Shown: positions 1 to 9,885 of the stretch, in pieces
Layout: every line of letters starts with the position of its first letter
Position numbering within the stretch: position 1 is the stretch's first letter
From: Polyangium sp. 6x1
Lineage (GTDB): Bacteria > Myxococcota_A > Polyangia > Polyangiales > Polyangiaceae
Assembly (NCBI RefSeq): GCF_029946515.1
Contig: NZ_JARZHH010000004.1
Span: 62,001-126,000, forward strand
Length of the DNA: 64,000 nt
Reading direction: 5' to 3'
Notes under the pieces: generated by a model
The model's database searches: none
Told to the model about the DNA's origin: nothing
Seen by the model: only the letters and a program-made list of their open reading frames with translations
Program-made: the position numbers and the translations under genes

Positions 1-3000
1 GCCAGAGCGCGAGCAGGGGCGTGGCGACGCGGCGCGGCGCCGAGGCGCCCTGGCCGTCGCGGATCTGGATCGAGGTGACGCCGTCGTAGACCAGCCGATC
101 GTGGCCATGCACGTCGCTCAGCACCGCGATGCGGAAGGTCGAGCTGTCGCGCGCCTCCACCTCGACGGCGACGGGCGCCGACGTGACGACCACGCCGTCC
201 GGGCCCGTCGCCTGCCCATGGATGAGCGCCGACGTCGGCAAACCGCGCGGGTAGAGCGCGTCGAGCGCGTTCGCGATCTCCTCGCCCGAGCCCGCAGGCG
301 CGCCGACGCGCTCGGGCCAGGTGAGCGGGGACGCGAGCGAGACCGGGGAGATCCGCGTCGACGTCACGGGCTCGGTCGCGAGCGGGCCGAACGTGGCGAG
401 GTCGTTCTCCGTGCCGTCGGGCGGATCGAGCAGGAGGAGCCGGCCGACGTGCACGAGCGCGGCCGCCTGCGGCAGGCCCGGCGCGCCCGGCGTGAGCGCG
501 GGCGTGGCCGCGGCCGAAAAGCGCGCGCCCACGGGCGGGAAGGGCAGGGGAGGCAGGAGCGGCTCGGGCGGGCGGCCCGGGTAGACGAGCGCGCGGATCA
601 ACGTCACGCCGAGCGGATCGGCGGCGCGCAGCGCGTCCGTGCGGTCGCGCGGGACCCAGTCGAAGGCCTCGCGCACGGCCTCCACCAGCGCCTCCACGTC
701 GAGCCCCTCGCCGCGCATGCGCTCCACCGACCATTGCAGCGCGGCCGTCCCGCCTTGCTCGGCGGCCTTGCGCAGGAGCGGGATGCCGCGCTGCGCCGCG
801 CCACGCGACAGGGCCACGAGGCCCGCGCACGCGAGCATTGCCGCGTCGCCCGGCGGCCGCGATCCGGCGCGCTCGAGACGCGACATCGCCTCCTCGTAGC
901 AGGCGCCGGCCGCGCGGTGGGCGCCGAGATCGTCGAGCCTGCGCCCGTGCCGCACGAGCTCGAAGGCCGCGCGCAGGTGCACGCGACCGTGCCGCGCGTC
1001 GCCCTCCTCCTCGCTCGCCTGGAGCAGCCCCGGCAGCCCGTCCACGCCGCGGATCTGCTCGCGCATCAGCGTGAGGTACCAGGCGACGTCGGCGCGGCGC
1101 TCGCGCATGTACACCTCGCCCGGGTGGTCGAGACAAACATCCATCCAGCGCAGCGCGTCCTGCGTCGCTTCGAGCATCGCGATCGCCGCGTCCTTCCGGC
1201 CGAGCGCGGAGAGCAGGTGCCCTTCGAGCAGCGCGGCCGAGAAGCGCACCCGGTGCACGACGGCGCCGAGCCCGCCGAGCGAGGTGCGCATCTGCCCGAG
1301 CCGTTCGAGCGCCGCCTCGGGCCGGCCAGCGCGCGCGAGCACCGCCGCCTCGTTGTACGCCGCCGCGATCGCGACCTCGTGGAACGGGCTCTGCCACGTG
1401 CCCGTGAGCCGCTCGGAGAGCGCCCCCAGCACGGCGAGCGCGTCGTCGTAGCGCCCCGCGAGCCCGAGCGCGGCGCCCTCGTTGCACGCCGCGATCGCCG
1501 CGATCGCGCCTTCGACCGGGGCCGGCGAGGGGCCGAGCCGCTCGCGAAGGGCGCTCGCCCGCTCGGCCGCCTCGTCGGGCCGGCCCGAGCGTGCGAGTAC
1601 GAACGCCGAGAGGCACGCGGCCGCGGCCTCCGTCTCCCGCTGCGCCGTGCTGCTCCCGCCCGGCGTGGACAGCGCCGCGTGGTCGAGGGCCGCGAGCGCG
1701 CGCGCGTCGTCGCCTCGCTCGATCGAGATCACGCCGAGCACGAGGGCCGCGTCCGCCGCGATGGCGCGCAGATCCACGGAGGACGTTTGTCCTGCAAACT
1801 TCCACTCCCCGGCGAGCTCGAGCGCGGCCGAGAGGCTGTCGGTCGCGAGGGCGAAGCGCTCGCGGGCCGCGTGGCGTTTTCCCCTGCGGTAGAGCGCGAG
1901 CAGCACGGCCTCGAAGATCTCCGGATCCTCGTGCCTGCGGTCGTGGAACCTCCGGACGACCTCGTCGTACTCGCCCGTCTCGGTCTGCGCCGAGAGATCG
2001 CCGAGCGCGAGGAACGCCTTCGCCGTCTCCTTGCTCCCGCGCTCGTCGCGCACCGCTTCACGCACGATCGCCGCGCAGATCTTGGCGGCCTCGGCGTTCC
2101 GGCCCTGCGCCCTTAGCGCCATCGCCTCGGCCAGGCGCTCGGCGTGCTGGGCCGAGAGCTTGCGCGACGAGAGCGGATCGGGGCGCGACGGCCGCTCCGT
2201 GGGGCTCGTCGCGCGGCCCCCGGGCCCTGCGGGCGGCGCGGTGGTGGGCGGAGACGAGAGACCCGGCGCGCTCGGCCTCTCCGCGGGCACGGCGCGCAGG
2301 CCCTCCGCGGGCGTCGCCTGGGGCGCCGCGCGCCTGGCTTCGATCGCCGAGAGCAGCTCCGCCGACATGGGCCGCGCGCGCGCGCCGACCTTGATCGGGC
2401 TCGTCTTCGAGAGGCACTGCACGAAGCGAAAGTACGCGTGCGAGAGACCTTGCGGATCCGACGTCGGCTCGACCTCGGCGGCGAGGCGCGGGGCGGGCTT
2501 CGCGGCGCTGCGCTGCGGGATCTGCGCGAGCTCGAGGTAGAGCGAGAGGTCACACGCGGGCAGCGCGAGGGTTTGCCGGAGCAGCGCTTCGAGCCGCGGG
2601 CGCGCCTCCTCCACGAACGCGCGGCCCGCGGGGCCGTCGGCCACGTGCACGAGCAGCGGGAAGAGGTGGATGGGCCGATCCGTCGAGGCGATCGCGCGCC
2701 TGCCGTGCGCCCAGGCGCCGAGGTCGATGGCCTCTTCGAGCGACGCGTCGTCGAGCACCACCACGAGCTTGTCGGCGAGGTGCGAGGCCAAAAGGGCGGT
2801 CGTCTCGGTCTCGCCCGTCGGCGCATCGAGGAGCACCGCGTCGTAACGACCGCGCAGCGCGGCCGCGATCTCTTCGAGCACGCCCGGGAGCGCTTCGAGC
2901 CCGTCGAGCGGGCGGTTTCGCTCGCGCGGCGTGTCCTCGCCGCCGACGGGCAGGAAGTGCAGCTCCACCGTCCGGTCCTCGGGCAGGCCGGGGTAGCGCA

Positions 3001-3368
3001 GGGGCACGCGCCGGATCGCGGCGTCGTTCGCCTCGATGATGCGCTCGACGAGCTCGCGCGCGGCGCCGCCGCCGGCGGGACCACGCGTCGCGTGCAAGCG
3101 CCTGGCTTCTTCGCGCACGGCGGCGAGCAGATCGACGACGCCGGGCGCGGGCCGAGGCCTCGGGCTCGTCGACGTGGCGGCGCGGCGCTTCGTGTCGTCC
3201 GGGAAGTACCGCGTCAGCGTGGGCGAGTCGACGGCGAGGTCGACGACGAGGACCTTGTCGCCGCGGTGGGCGAGCAGGGCCGCGACGTTGGCCAGGGCCA
3301 TCGCGCGACCCGCGTCGCTGCGGGCCGACGCGAACACGGCGAGATAGCCATCCCGAGCGGTAGGCAAA
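1..3368 (-). CDS. KGGVGR-variant ParA-like ATPase fused to a TPR-rich region (3' end outside window)
   Basis: The reading frame stays open from 3368 to the left edge, about 1,120 codons, so the C-terminus is missing. The start is a TTG at 3368 with GGAGGG seven bases upstream. The N-terminus resembles the KGGVGR subgroup of MinD/ParA-like P-loop proteins: residues 12-27 read FASARSDAGRAMALAN, where the family has F-S-KGGVGRSMALAN. The Walker A lysine, glycine pair and serine are all changed, so nucleotide binding may be lost. A Walker B-like stretch (YDAVLLDAPTGETET) follows, then a helical Ala/Arg-rich region resembling degenerate TPRs, and a less helical C-terminal part. In this family such proteins are usually cytosolic scaffolds or regulators; the role here is not known. 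Confidence 0.75.
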
Positions 3369-3451
3369 CGAAAACCCTCCAGCGGCCTACTTTCGCATGT
3401 TGCGGCCGCGGTACAAGGGGCTTGTCCCGCGCGGGCCGGGGGGAGGCGCGT

Positions 3452-4603
3452 TCAAAGCGAACCCGACTCCATCGCCGCCTTCTCGGCCGCGCGAACGGCC
3501 GACTTTGCTTTGGCCTTCCCGGCGATCACGCGCGCGAGTGCGTCCGCGTAAACCTCGGTCGTATCCATCGCGTCGAAGATCATGTTTCGCACGAGCAGCG
3601 CCGAGAGCGGCTCGTCGGTGTAATCGAGGGCGACCTTGAACCGGACGGAGCCGTCGTCGAAGTCCATCTCGAAATTGCCGTCGCCCATGCCGAAATTCGC
3701 GCGCGTGACGAACTCGGCGAGCTCCGCGCGCAGCTCCTTCTTCGCCTTCGGCTCGAACAGCACGTACACGACGACCCGCTCGAGCTCCTCGGACAGACGG
3801 ATCGCGAACGACTCCACGATCCCCTGACCCACCCCGGCCAGATAGTCCACGTAGCCCGCCTCGTCCTCGGAGAGGGCGAACGAAAAACCCGAGGCCCCGA
3901 GCACCTCCTCGACCACCATCCGGGCCGTCCGCGGCGCTTCTTCGACCTTCGCGCCCTTGCGCGCCTTCTTTCCGTCCTTTTTGCCTTCCATGGTACCGGT
4001 CCTCTGGTTTTCCGCGGCCTTGCGAATCGTGTCGAGCAGGTGCTGGGTGTTCGGGCGATGATGCCAGTCGGGCGAGGCGATCGCGAGCGCGCGCTCGCAG
4101 TCGTTCACGGCGCCCTCGAAATCGGCGCGCAGGGCCCGAAGCGCGGCCCGCTCGCCATAGGCGCTCGGCTCGTCCGGCGCGAGGCGAATGGACTCGTCGA
4201 GGTCGGCGATCGCGCCTGCGAGATCCCCGTGACGTTGCTTCGAAAGGCCGCGGCGCTGCCAGGCGGGCGCGAATTCCGGGGCGATCTCGATCGCCTTCGA
4301 GTAATCGTCGATCGCGCCGTGCACGTCGCCGGCGAGCGATCGGGCATTGCCGCGGTTGTACCTCGGCGCGTGCTCCTCGGGCGCGAGCTCCACGGCCTTC
4401 GTGAAATCGGCGATCGCGCCGTCGAGATCGCCGTCCTCCTGCTTGCGATTGCCACGATTGTTGAGCGCGGCCCAGGGAGGCATCCCGGCCTCGGACCCAG
4501 CCGCGCGTTTCCTGGGTGCGGCGCGTTTCGTGGAGGATGGTTTCGCCGGGCTCTTCCGGGTGGAGCTTTTCGTTGCGGGGGTTTTTTTCGTCGAACGGGG
4601 CAT
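3452..4603 (-). CDS. TPR protein with C-terminal YbjN-like domain
   Basis: 383 aa starting at ATG 4603. An in-frame start at 4705 would add 34 low-complexity residues and is less likely. Residues 1-40 are Lys/Ser/Pro-rich. Residues 45-180 hold about four TPR units with the pattern GNxxxxxGDxxGAIxDxxKAIExAP, which normally form a protein-binding superhelix. After a Lys-rich linker (205-225), residues 225-380 resemble the YbjN / type III secretion chaperone-like fold: a conserved phenylalanine core, then a long amphipathic C-terminal helix. No signal peptide is seen, so it is probably a cytosolic adaptor. It lies 83 bp upstream of the ATPase/TPR gene on the same strand and could be co-transcribed with it. 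Confidence 0.75.
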   Translation of the reverse strand: MPRSTKKTPATKSSTRKSPAKPSSTKRAAPRKRAAGSEAGMPPWAALNNRGNRKQEDGDLDGAIADFTKAVELAPEEHAPRYNRGNARSLAGDVHGAIDDYSKAIEIAPEFAPAWQRRGLSKQRHGDLAGAIADLDESIRLAPDEPSAYGERAALRALRADFEGAVNDCERALAIASPDWHHRPNTQHLLDTIRKAAENQRTGTMEGKKDGKKARKGAKVEEAPRTARMVVEEVLGASGFSFALSEDEAGYVDYLAGVGQGIVESFAIRLSEELERVVVYVLFEPKAKKELRAELAEFVTRANFGMGDGNFEMDFDDGSVRFKVALDYTDEPLSALLVRNMIFDAMDTTEVYADALARVIAGKAKAKSAVRAAEKAAMESGSL

Positions 4604-4747
4604 GGGCCGGGCGAAGCGTACCCCCGAGGAGATGCCGAGGAAACATTTTTCCCGGCCTTCCTCGCGCTTGCCCGTTTTCCGGTGGAGAACCGAATGGTGG
4701 GACAAACAGGGCGCGGCGACCGAGCGAGCGCCGCGCCCGGCGTGGTT

Positions 4748-6586
4748 TTACTGGATGAGCCGCTTGATCTCGCCGCCCGCGATGTACGAGCCGCCGCCCG
4801 AAGCCTCGACGACCTCGTCGCAGACGTACAGCACCCCGAGCTCGCGGATGCTGCGCGGGAAGCGGATGTTGTAGTCCGGGTTGTAGCCGTCGCTCACCAC
4901 GCGCGCGCGGAGCTTCTTGCCCTCGGGCACGCATTGCACGAGCACGCCGTCGCCGATCTCCGTGCACGTCGGCAGATCCGCCGCCGTCGCGGGCGTCTTC
5001 GCCGCCTTCGAGGACGATCCCGACGAGCGCCGGCTCGAGCCGCCCGAGCTCACGCTCACCGTCTCGCCCGGCCGGAGCAGCCGCTTGATCCAGCCTGCCG
5101 CGCGGTAGAAGCTCCCGTCGTTGCTCCCCACCACGTTCTCGACGAGGTACGTCACGCCCTCCTGCCGGATCGCGCGCGGGAACTGCACGTTCTTCGACGC
5201 GTCGAAGCCGTCCGAGATCACCTTGATCCGGAGCTTGCCGCCCTCCTTCTCGCAGCGCACCACGACGCCGCCGTCCGCGCTCGTGACCGTGGGCAAACCC
5301 GCCGCGCTGCCGCCCGCCGTGCCGCGCTGCGCGAGGTCGCCGCGGCTTCGCGTTCCGGCCTGGTAGGACTGATCGCGCAGCTCCTTGCGGAGCACGCCGT
5401 CGTACGACCGCTTCTCCAGCCGATCGGCGAAGTGCTCGAGCTGCTCGATCTCCTCGGCGAACGCGAACTGGTTCGCGAGCGGGCTGTTGCGCAGATCCTC
5501 GGCCATCTTCCGAAGCTTCTGCGCCGCGTTCTTGAGGTCGCCCTTGTCCGCGAGATCGACCGCCTCGTCCTTGAGCTTCGCCGTCTCCAGGCGACGCGCC
5601 TCGCCGATGACGTTGATGTCCTGCGCCGCCGCGGCCGCTTCCTCCGCCGTGCCCGCGTTCACGGTCACGACGAACTCGCCCGACCCGTCCTTGATCGCGC
5701 CGTCGACCACGGTCTGGTACTGGAACTGGACTGACGCGACCTTGATCGTCCCGGCCTTCGTCGGCTTCACCTCGAGCTCGAGCGCGAGGACCTTGTCCTC
5801 GACGGCGTACACGTCGCCGAGCGTCACTTCGAGCTCGCTCCCCTTCTCCTGGATGCGGTACTTGTTCAGCACCCAGCCGTGCTCCACGACGTCGTCGGGC
5901 CGCACGCTCACGACGAGGTTCTGCCCGATCACGGAGGACAAACCCTCGAGCTCGATCTTGAAGACCTGCTCGACGTCCTCGGGCGACTCGATGAAATAGA
6001 AGTTGCCCTCGGCCTCGCGGGCCATGCCGATGAGCAGGTCCTCGTTGAAGCCCGAGCCGAAGCCGAGCGTCGTCGTCACGACGCCCTCGCCCGCCTTCTC
6101 GCGGGACGTCTTCTTCAGCACGTCGGGGTCGGTGATCCCCATGTTCGCCTGGCCGTCCGTGAGGACCAGGACGCGGTTCACCTCGTCCTTTTTCGCGTGC
6201 TTCTTCACGTGCTTGACGCCTTCGAGCCAGCCGCCCGAGAGGTTCGTGCAGCCGCCGGCGCGCGCCTTGCCGATCTTGTCCTGGATGCCCTTCTTGTCCT
6301 TGGCGTTCACCGGATCGACGATCGTGTCGGCGCTGTCGTCGAAGATGACGACGCTCACGCGATCGTCTTCCTTCATCTCGCCGACGAGCGCCTGCGCGGC
6401 CTTGATGGCCTGCCGCAGCGGCGTGCCGCCCATCGAGCCCGAACGATCGAGCACGAGGCTGAGGTTCAGCTTCCTCCTCGGCGCGTCTTCCTTCTTCCCC
6501 TCTGCCCCGAAGCGGACGACGAGCGATAGCTTGGTGGACTCACCGACGACGATCGTCGGCTTGCTCAATGCATAGGTCGCTTTCAC
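4748..6586 (-). CDS. VWA (MIDAS) protein with duplicated C-terminal domain
   Basis: 612 aa from a GTG at 6586, with GAGGGG upstream. Residues 41-210 form a von Willebrand factor A domain. The metal-ion-dependent adhesion site is complete: DRSGSMGG (D47, S49, S51), a conserved threonine at 114 and LTDGQ (D144). Residues 215-320 look like the beta-sandwich that follows VWA in many bacterial proteins, and 325-400 are helical. The C-terminus carries two related domains of about 65 residues (440-506 and 547-612), each with the pattern VVxxG(F/Y)(D/N)xxxNxxFPR(A/S)IR and ending in IKRL, separated by a Ser-rich linker. No signal peptide is visible. The ligand is unknown; VWA domains usually mediate Mg-dependent protein contacts. 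Confidence 0.85.
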   Translation of the reverse strand: MKATYALSKPTIVVGESTKLSLVVRFGAEGKKEDAPRRKLNLSLVLDRSGSMGGTPLRQAIKAAQALVGEMKEDDRVSVVIFDDSADTIVDPVNAKDKKGIQDKIGKARAGGCTNLSGGWLEGVKHVKKHAKKDEVNRVLVLTDGQANMGITDPDVLKKTSREKAGEGVVTTTLGFGSGFNEDLLIGMAREAEGNFYFIESPEDVEQVFKIELEGLSSVIGQNLVVSVRPDDVVEHGWVLNKYRIQEKGSELEVTLGDVYAVEDKVLALELEVKPTKAGTIKVASVQFQYQTVVDGAIKDGSGEFVVTVNAGTAEEAAAAAQDINVIGEARRLETAKLKDEAVDLADKGDLKNAAQKLRKMAEDLRNSPLANQFAFAEEIEQLEHFADRLEKRSYDGVLRKELRDQSYQAGTRSRGDLAQRGTAGGSAAGLPTVTSADGGVVVRCEKEGGKLRIKVISDGFDASKNVQFPRAIRQEGVTYLVENVVGSNDGSFYRAAGWIKRLLRPGETVSVSSGGSSRRSSGSSSKAAKTPATAADLPTCTEIGDGVLVQCVPEGKKLRARVVSDGYNPDYNIRFPRSIRELGVLYVCDEVVEASGGGSYIAGGEIKRLIQ

Positions 6587-6679
6587 GGAGTTTCCCCTCT
6601 GGACGCCCGTAGTGGCCGCCCGCGCGGCCTAGAGAGGTATCACAGGGCGACCAGGGCGGAAAATCGGGATCGGCTGGGG

Positions 6680-8035
6680 CTAGGGAAACTTGACCTCGCT
6701 CGGGACCAGGAGGTCCTGGGCGGTGGCCCCCCCGATGCCGGACTGGCCGTGCTCGTTGCCGCCCCAGCAGAAGACGCGCCCGGCCCCCGTCTTCGCGCAG
6801 GTGTGGAGCCGGCCTCCGACGATCTCGGTCGCGTCGAAGAGCTCCACGGGAAGGGGGACGTAGGTGGTGTCGGTCGTGCCATTGCCGAGCGGCACGCCGA
6901 CGCCCGTCACGTAGACCTGGCCGCCGTCGTCGGAGATGCTCGCCGTGTGGTTGAATGCCGCCGACACGAAGATCGGCTTCGGGACCGCAGAGGGGTCCGT
7001 GGGCGTCGTGCGCCACGTGAACTCGTTCTCGATGCCGAGCTGCCCCTGGTAGCCATTGCCCCAGCAATATTGCTGTCCGCCCTTCAAGGCGCAGGTATGC
7101 GTGGCGCCGGACGAGACCCGATCCACGCCCGTCAAGCTCACGACCTTCGGCGAAGGCTGATCATCGCCGCCCCCGAGGCCGAGCGGGCCCATCAGGCCAT
7201 CGCCGCCCCAGCAATGGAGCGTGCCATCCGTAAGCACGGCGCAGGTATGCTCGTATCCGGCCGAGACCTGGCGCACGCCTTCGAGCGGCACCTTCGCCGG
7301 CGTGTTCACCTCGGGGCTCGCCATCCCGATGCCGATCTGCCCTCGATCGTTCGCACCCCAGCAGAAGAGCTCGTTCTTGTTCGTCACGGCGCAGGTATGC
7401 CGCCCGCCCGCGCTCACGGACACGGCGCCGACGAGGCTGATGACCGTCGCAGGTTTGTCCTGCCAGCCGGATTGACCAATGCCGAGCTGCCCCGCCGAGT
7501 TCGACCCCCAGCACTGGACCGTCGTGTCTTCGAGCGCCGCGCAGGTGTGCGCGAGGACCTGATCCGCGCCGGCCGCATTCTTGAACAGGCCTCCGCCCGC
7601 GTCGACGTCGACGGCTTTCGTCGCCACAGCCACCTTTGCCGGCGCGGGGGTCGGTTCCGCGCCGCTCGCGATGCCGAGCTCCCCTGAATCATTGCGGCCC
7701 CAGCAAAACACCTCGCCGACGCCCGTCAGGCTGCACGTATGGTCGTAGCCCGCGGTCAAGTGCGCGGGATCGTTGCACACGCCGTCGACGCACGAACGCT
7801 GGCAAACGATCCCGCAACCGCCGCAGTTCAGGGGATCGTCCAGGGTATTCACCTCGCACCCCGGCATGTCGTCGCACGTGGCGGTCCCGGCTTCGCAGCC
7901 CGGAGGGCCGCCGCCGGTCCCGCCGCCGCCTGCGCCGGTGCCGCCCGTGCCGCCCGTGTAATCGCGTGTCTCCGGGGAACACGCGGCGAGAGCGAGACCG
8001 ACGAGAAGAGCGCTCGTGAAAGGTGTTCGTCGCAT
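6680..8035 (-). CDS. RCC1-repeat lipoprotein
   Basis: 451 aa from ATG 8035. It has a lipoprotein signal peptide with lipobox LAAC, then a Gly/Thr linker and a short Cys-rich segment (CDDMPGCEVN...NCGGCGIVC). From about residue 95 to the end are tandem RCC1-type repeats, recognisable as HTC-x-(V/L)-xCWG-N-x-GQLG, which should fold as a seven-bladed beta-propeller facing the periplasm or the outside. Such propellers are protein-protein interaction modules. The start lies two bases after the stop of the upstream 357-aa gene, so translation is probably coupled and the two products are expected to act together. Confidence 0.88.
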   Translation of the reverse strand: MRRTPFTSALLVGLALAACSPETRDYTGGTGGTGAGGGGTGGGPPGCEAGTATCDDMPGCEVNTLDDPLNCGGCGIVCQRSCVDGVCNDPAHLTAGYDHTCSLTGVGEVFCWGRNDSGELGIASGAEPTPAPAKVAVATKAVDVDAGGGLFKNAAGADQVLAHTCAALEDTTVQCWGSNSAGQLGIGQSGWQDKPATVISLVGAVSVSAGGRHTCAVTNKNELFCWGANDRGQIGIGMASPEVNTPAKVPLEGVRQVSAGYEHTCAVLTDGTLHCWGGDGLMGPLGLGGGDDQPSPKVVSLTGVDRVSSGATHTCALKGGQQYCWGNGYQGQLGIENEFTWRTTPTDPSAVPKPIFVSAAFNHTASISDDGGQVYVTGVGVPLGNGTTDTTYVPLPVELFDATEIVGGRLHTCAKTGAGRVFCWGGNEHGQSGIGGATAQDLLVPSEVKFP

Positions 8036-8037
8036 GC

Positions 8038-9111
8038 TCAGACCTTCACCCAGTTTTCGCCGACGAGCTTCTCGACGATCCACTTGCCATCGAGCCCCTT
8101 GCGGTTCCGCGTCTTCGGACCGGGCGCATTCTGGAGGGCCTCCCGGGCCCGTTGAATCTGCCCCATGTCCACCGGGTTGCGCTGCGGCGCCCGAAGGCCG
8201 TTCGCGAATTCCCGATCGAGCGCGCGGCGAGACGGCGGGAAGGCGCAGAACCACTTCAGCGTCGAGCCCGCAACGTACACGTTGTCGCTCGCGATGGAGG
8301 CGTACTTCGTGTTGCCGTTCAGGTTCCCCTGCCATACGTCGATCGCCGCTGCCGAGCTGAGCCACGCCGCCTTGCCATCGTTCAGCCCATTCCCGTTCAC
8401 CCCGGTCGCGCTCGGCCGATCGACCAGCACGAGGTGGTGATCGTAATCCTCAGCGCCCACGTGCTCGATCATGTAGTCGTCGAACGCCGGATCCATGACC
8501 ATCTTGTAGATCGCCGCCGCGGCGCAGCTGAAGCACCGCCCATACCCCTTGCCGTCCGTCTGCGGGGTGACCACGCGCCGACCGAGCCGCAGCCAGAGCT
8601 TCGGCTCGTACTGCTTGTTCTCGCGCACCTCGGTCGTGTCGATGTTGGCATGGTTGCGGTCCTGCTCGGCAAAAACGTTCCCCGCGGTGAAGTCGTAGGC
8701 GCCAGGAACCCCCGTCGGCCGATCCGTGATCTCGATGTTTTTCAACGTGGCGACGTGAGGCGCGAGTGCGGTCGTGATGTCCTGCAAGAAGCTCCACGAG
8801 GGGGGCAGGGTCATGAACTTCTGGTTGAATTCGCCGAGGGCGTGCACGTTCTGGAGCATGACTGCCTTGGAGACAATCTGGTTGCGCAGCTCGTTTGCCA
8901 GCCGCCCCCGCCGCGCGTACTCCTTCGGCTTCTTGAAGCCCCAGTTGTAGAGGGCGCCATAAAGCGTGACGAGCTTCGGCACGCTCTTGTCGTCGTTCTG
9001 GAAGGCGCCCAGCGCCGTGAGCAAGGTCGTGAGCTCCGCGCTGTTAGCAATCAGCCACGAACGCGTGACGGACGTACTGAACTCGTTGTTCCCGCGATCA
9101 AGCAACCCCAT
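8038..9111 (-). CDS. Unknown protein with papain-like Cys-His-Asp signature
   Basis: 357 aa from ATG 9111, preceded by GGGAGGTG at good spacing. I do not recognise a named family. The middle of the protein carries GYGRCFSCAAAA (C193 or C196), EDYDHHLVLVDR (H225/H226) and AAAIDVWQG (D258). That order and spacing resemble the Cys-His-Asp triad of papain-fold hydrolases, deamidases and effector proteases (C near a helix start, H-h-x-h-V on a strand, D followed by W). Residues 1-100 are predicted helical. There is no signal peptide. The downstream RCC1 lipoprotein starts two bases after its stop. An effector-like hydrolase is an inference; a structural protein is also possible. Confidence 0.7.
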   Translation of the reverse strand: MGLLDRGNNEFSTSVTRSWLIANSAELTTLLTALGAFQNDDKSVPKLVTLYGALYNWGFKKPKEYARRGRLANELRNQIVSKAVMLQNVHALGEFNQKFMTLPPSWSFLQDITTALAPHVATLKNIEITDRPTGVPGAYDFTAGNVFAEQDRNHANIDTTEVRENKQYEPKLWLRLGRRVVTPQTDGKGYGRCFSCAAAAIYKMVMDPAFDDYMIEHVGAEDYDHHLVLVDRPSATGVNGNGLNDGKAAWLSSAAAIDVWQGNLNGNTKYASIASDNVYVAGSTLKWFCAFPPSRRALDREFANGLRAPQRNPVDMGQIQRAREALQNAPGPKTRNRKGLDGKWIVEKLVGENWVKV

Positions 9112-9230
9112 GATACACCTCCCAGCGAGAGCAGCTTAGTGCCCCTGGCAGGGTGTGAGCAAGCACGCTCTCCCGTCTCCTCATCATCCAGGCCGCCACG
9201 TTCGAGGGGAGTGATGCCGGACCGTGAGGC

Positions 9231-9806
9231 TTACGCGCTCTCGCCCAGCGGATTGCGGTAGACGTCATCCAGATCGAGCTTGCAGCCGATCGAGGTGAGC
9301 TCCGCAGCCCCTTTTTCCGCTGTGTCGTGGTAGCTCCACGAGCCGTCTTCCCGTCGGCGGAATACCTCGATGAGCCGCTGCTCGGACGACACGAGGACGT
9401 ATTCCTTCAGCGAGGGGATCTGCTTGTAATGATGGAACTTAGCCCCGCGATCGTACGCCTCGGTGCTCGGCGAGAGGACCTCGACGAGGACGATCGGGTT
9501 CGTCATCGTGTGCTTGTGCTCCGGATCCCGCTCCAGCTTGCCACAGACGACGCTGAGGTCCGGGTACGTCACGAGGCCCGTGGCGGGCACCCGCACCCGA
9601 GCATCCGAGCTGAACACGGTGCAAGGGCGATCCCGGAGCTGGCTGCCAAGCAAAAACGCGAGGTTTCCCGCGATGCTGGCGTGCTCCAGCGTCCCCCCTG
9701 CCATTGCGACGATCTCGCCGTTCCGGTACTCGTGCTTCGTCTCCGCCTTCTCCTCGAACGCGATGTACTCGGCGAACGTGACGAGCTTGCGAGCGGCCTC
9801 TCCCAT
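9231..9806 (-). CDS. Uma2 family (DUF820) putative restriction-like endonuclease
   Basis: 191 aa from ATG 9806, chosen because GGAGG lies eight bases upstream; an in-frame ATG at 9824 is possible. The sequence has the Uma2 layout: (F)xEYxAFEEKAETKHEYRNGEIVAMAGG at the N-terminus, YPDLSVVCG with the acidic metal ligand, and IVLVEVLSPST followed by a lysine-containing strand (KFHHYKQIPSLKEYVLV). These give the D-(E)xK core of the PD-(D/E)XK nuclease fold. Uma2 genes are common in cyanobacteria and myxobacteria, often in many copies, and their biological role is unsettled. It stands alone between the Rieske gene and the 357-aa gene. Confidence 0.9.
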   Translation of the reverse strand: MGEAARKLVTFAEYIAFEEKAETKHEYRNGEIVAMAGGTLEHASIAGNLAFLLGSQLRDRPCTVFSSDARVRVPATGLVTYPDLSVVCGKLERDPEHKHTMTNPIVLVEVLSPSTEAYDRGAKFHHYKQIPSLKEYVLVSSEQRLIEVFRRREDGSWSYHDTAEKGAAELTSIGCKLDLDDVYRNPLGESA

Positions 9807-9885
9807 GTGCGGTGCCTCCTTGCCCATCGCCCTACCACGCTCCTCGAGTTTTTCCAACTGGAACCCGTTTTACCTTCTGGAACCC

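Noticed and set aside
101-2116. Long plus-strand open frame of 671 codons
   Set aside because: Arg/Glu-rich translation without domains; it is the complement of the minus-strand ATPase/TPR gene.
2144-5734. Plus-strand open frame of 1,196 codons
   Set aside because: Covers three minus-strand genes with recognisable domains; its own translation is low-complexity Arg/Leu-rich.
6615-6645. GGCCGC-CCGC-GCGGCC as a terminator after the RCC1 gene's upstream neighbour
   Set aside because: Six-base stem without T-run, upstream of the VWA gene start rather than downstream of a gene; likely chance in GC-rich DNA.
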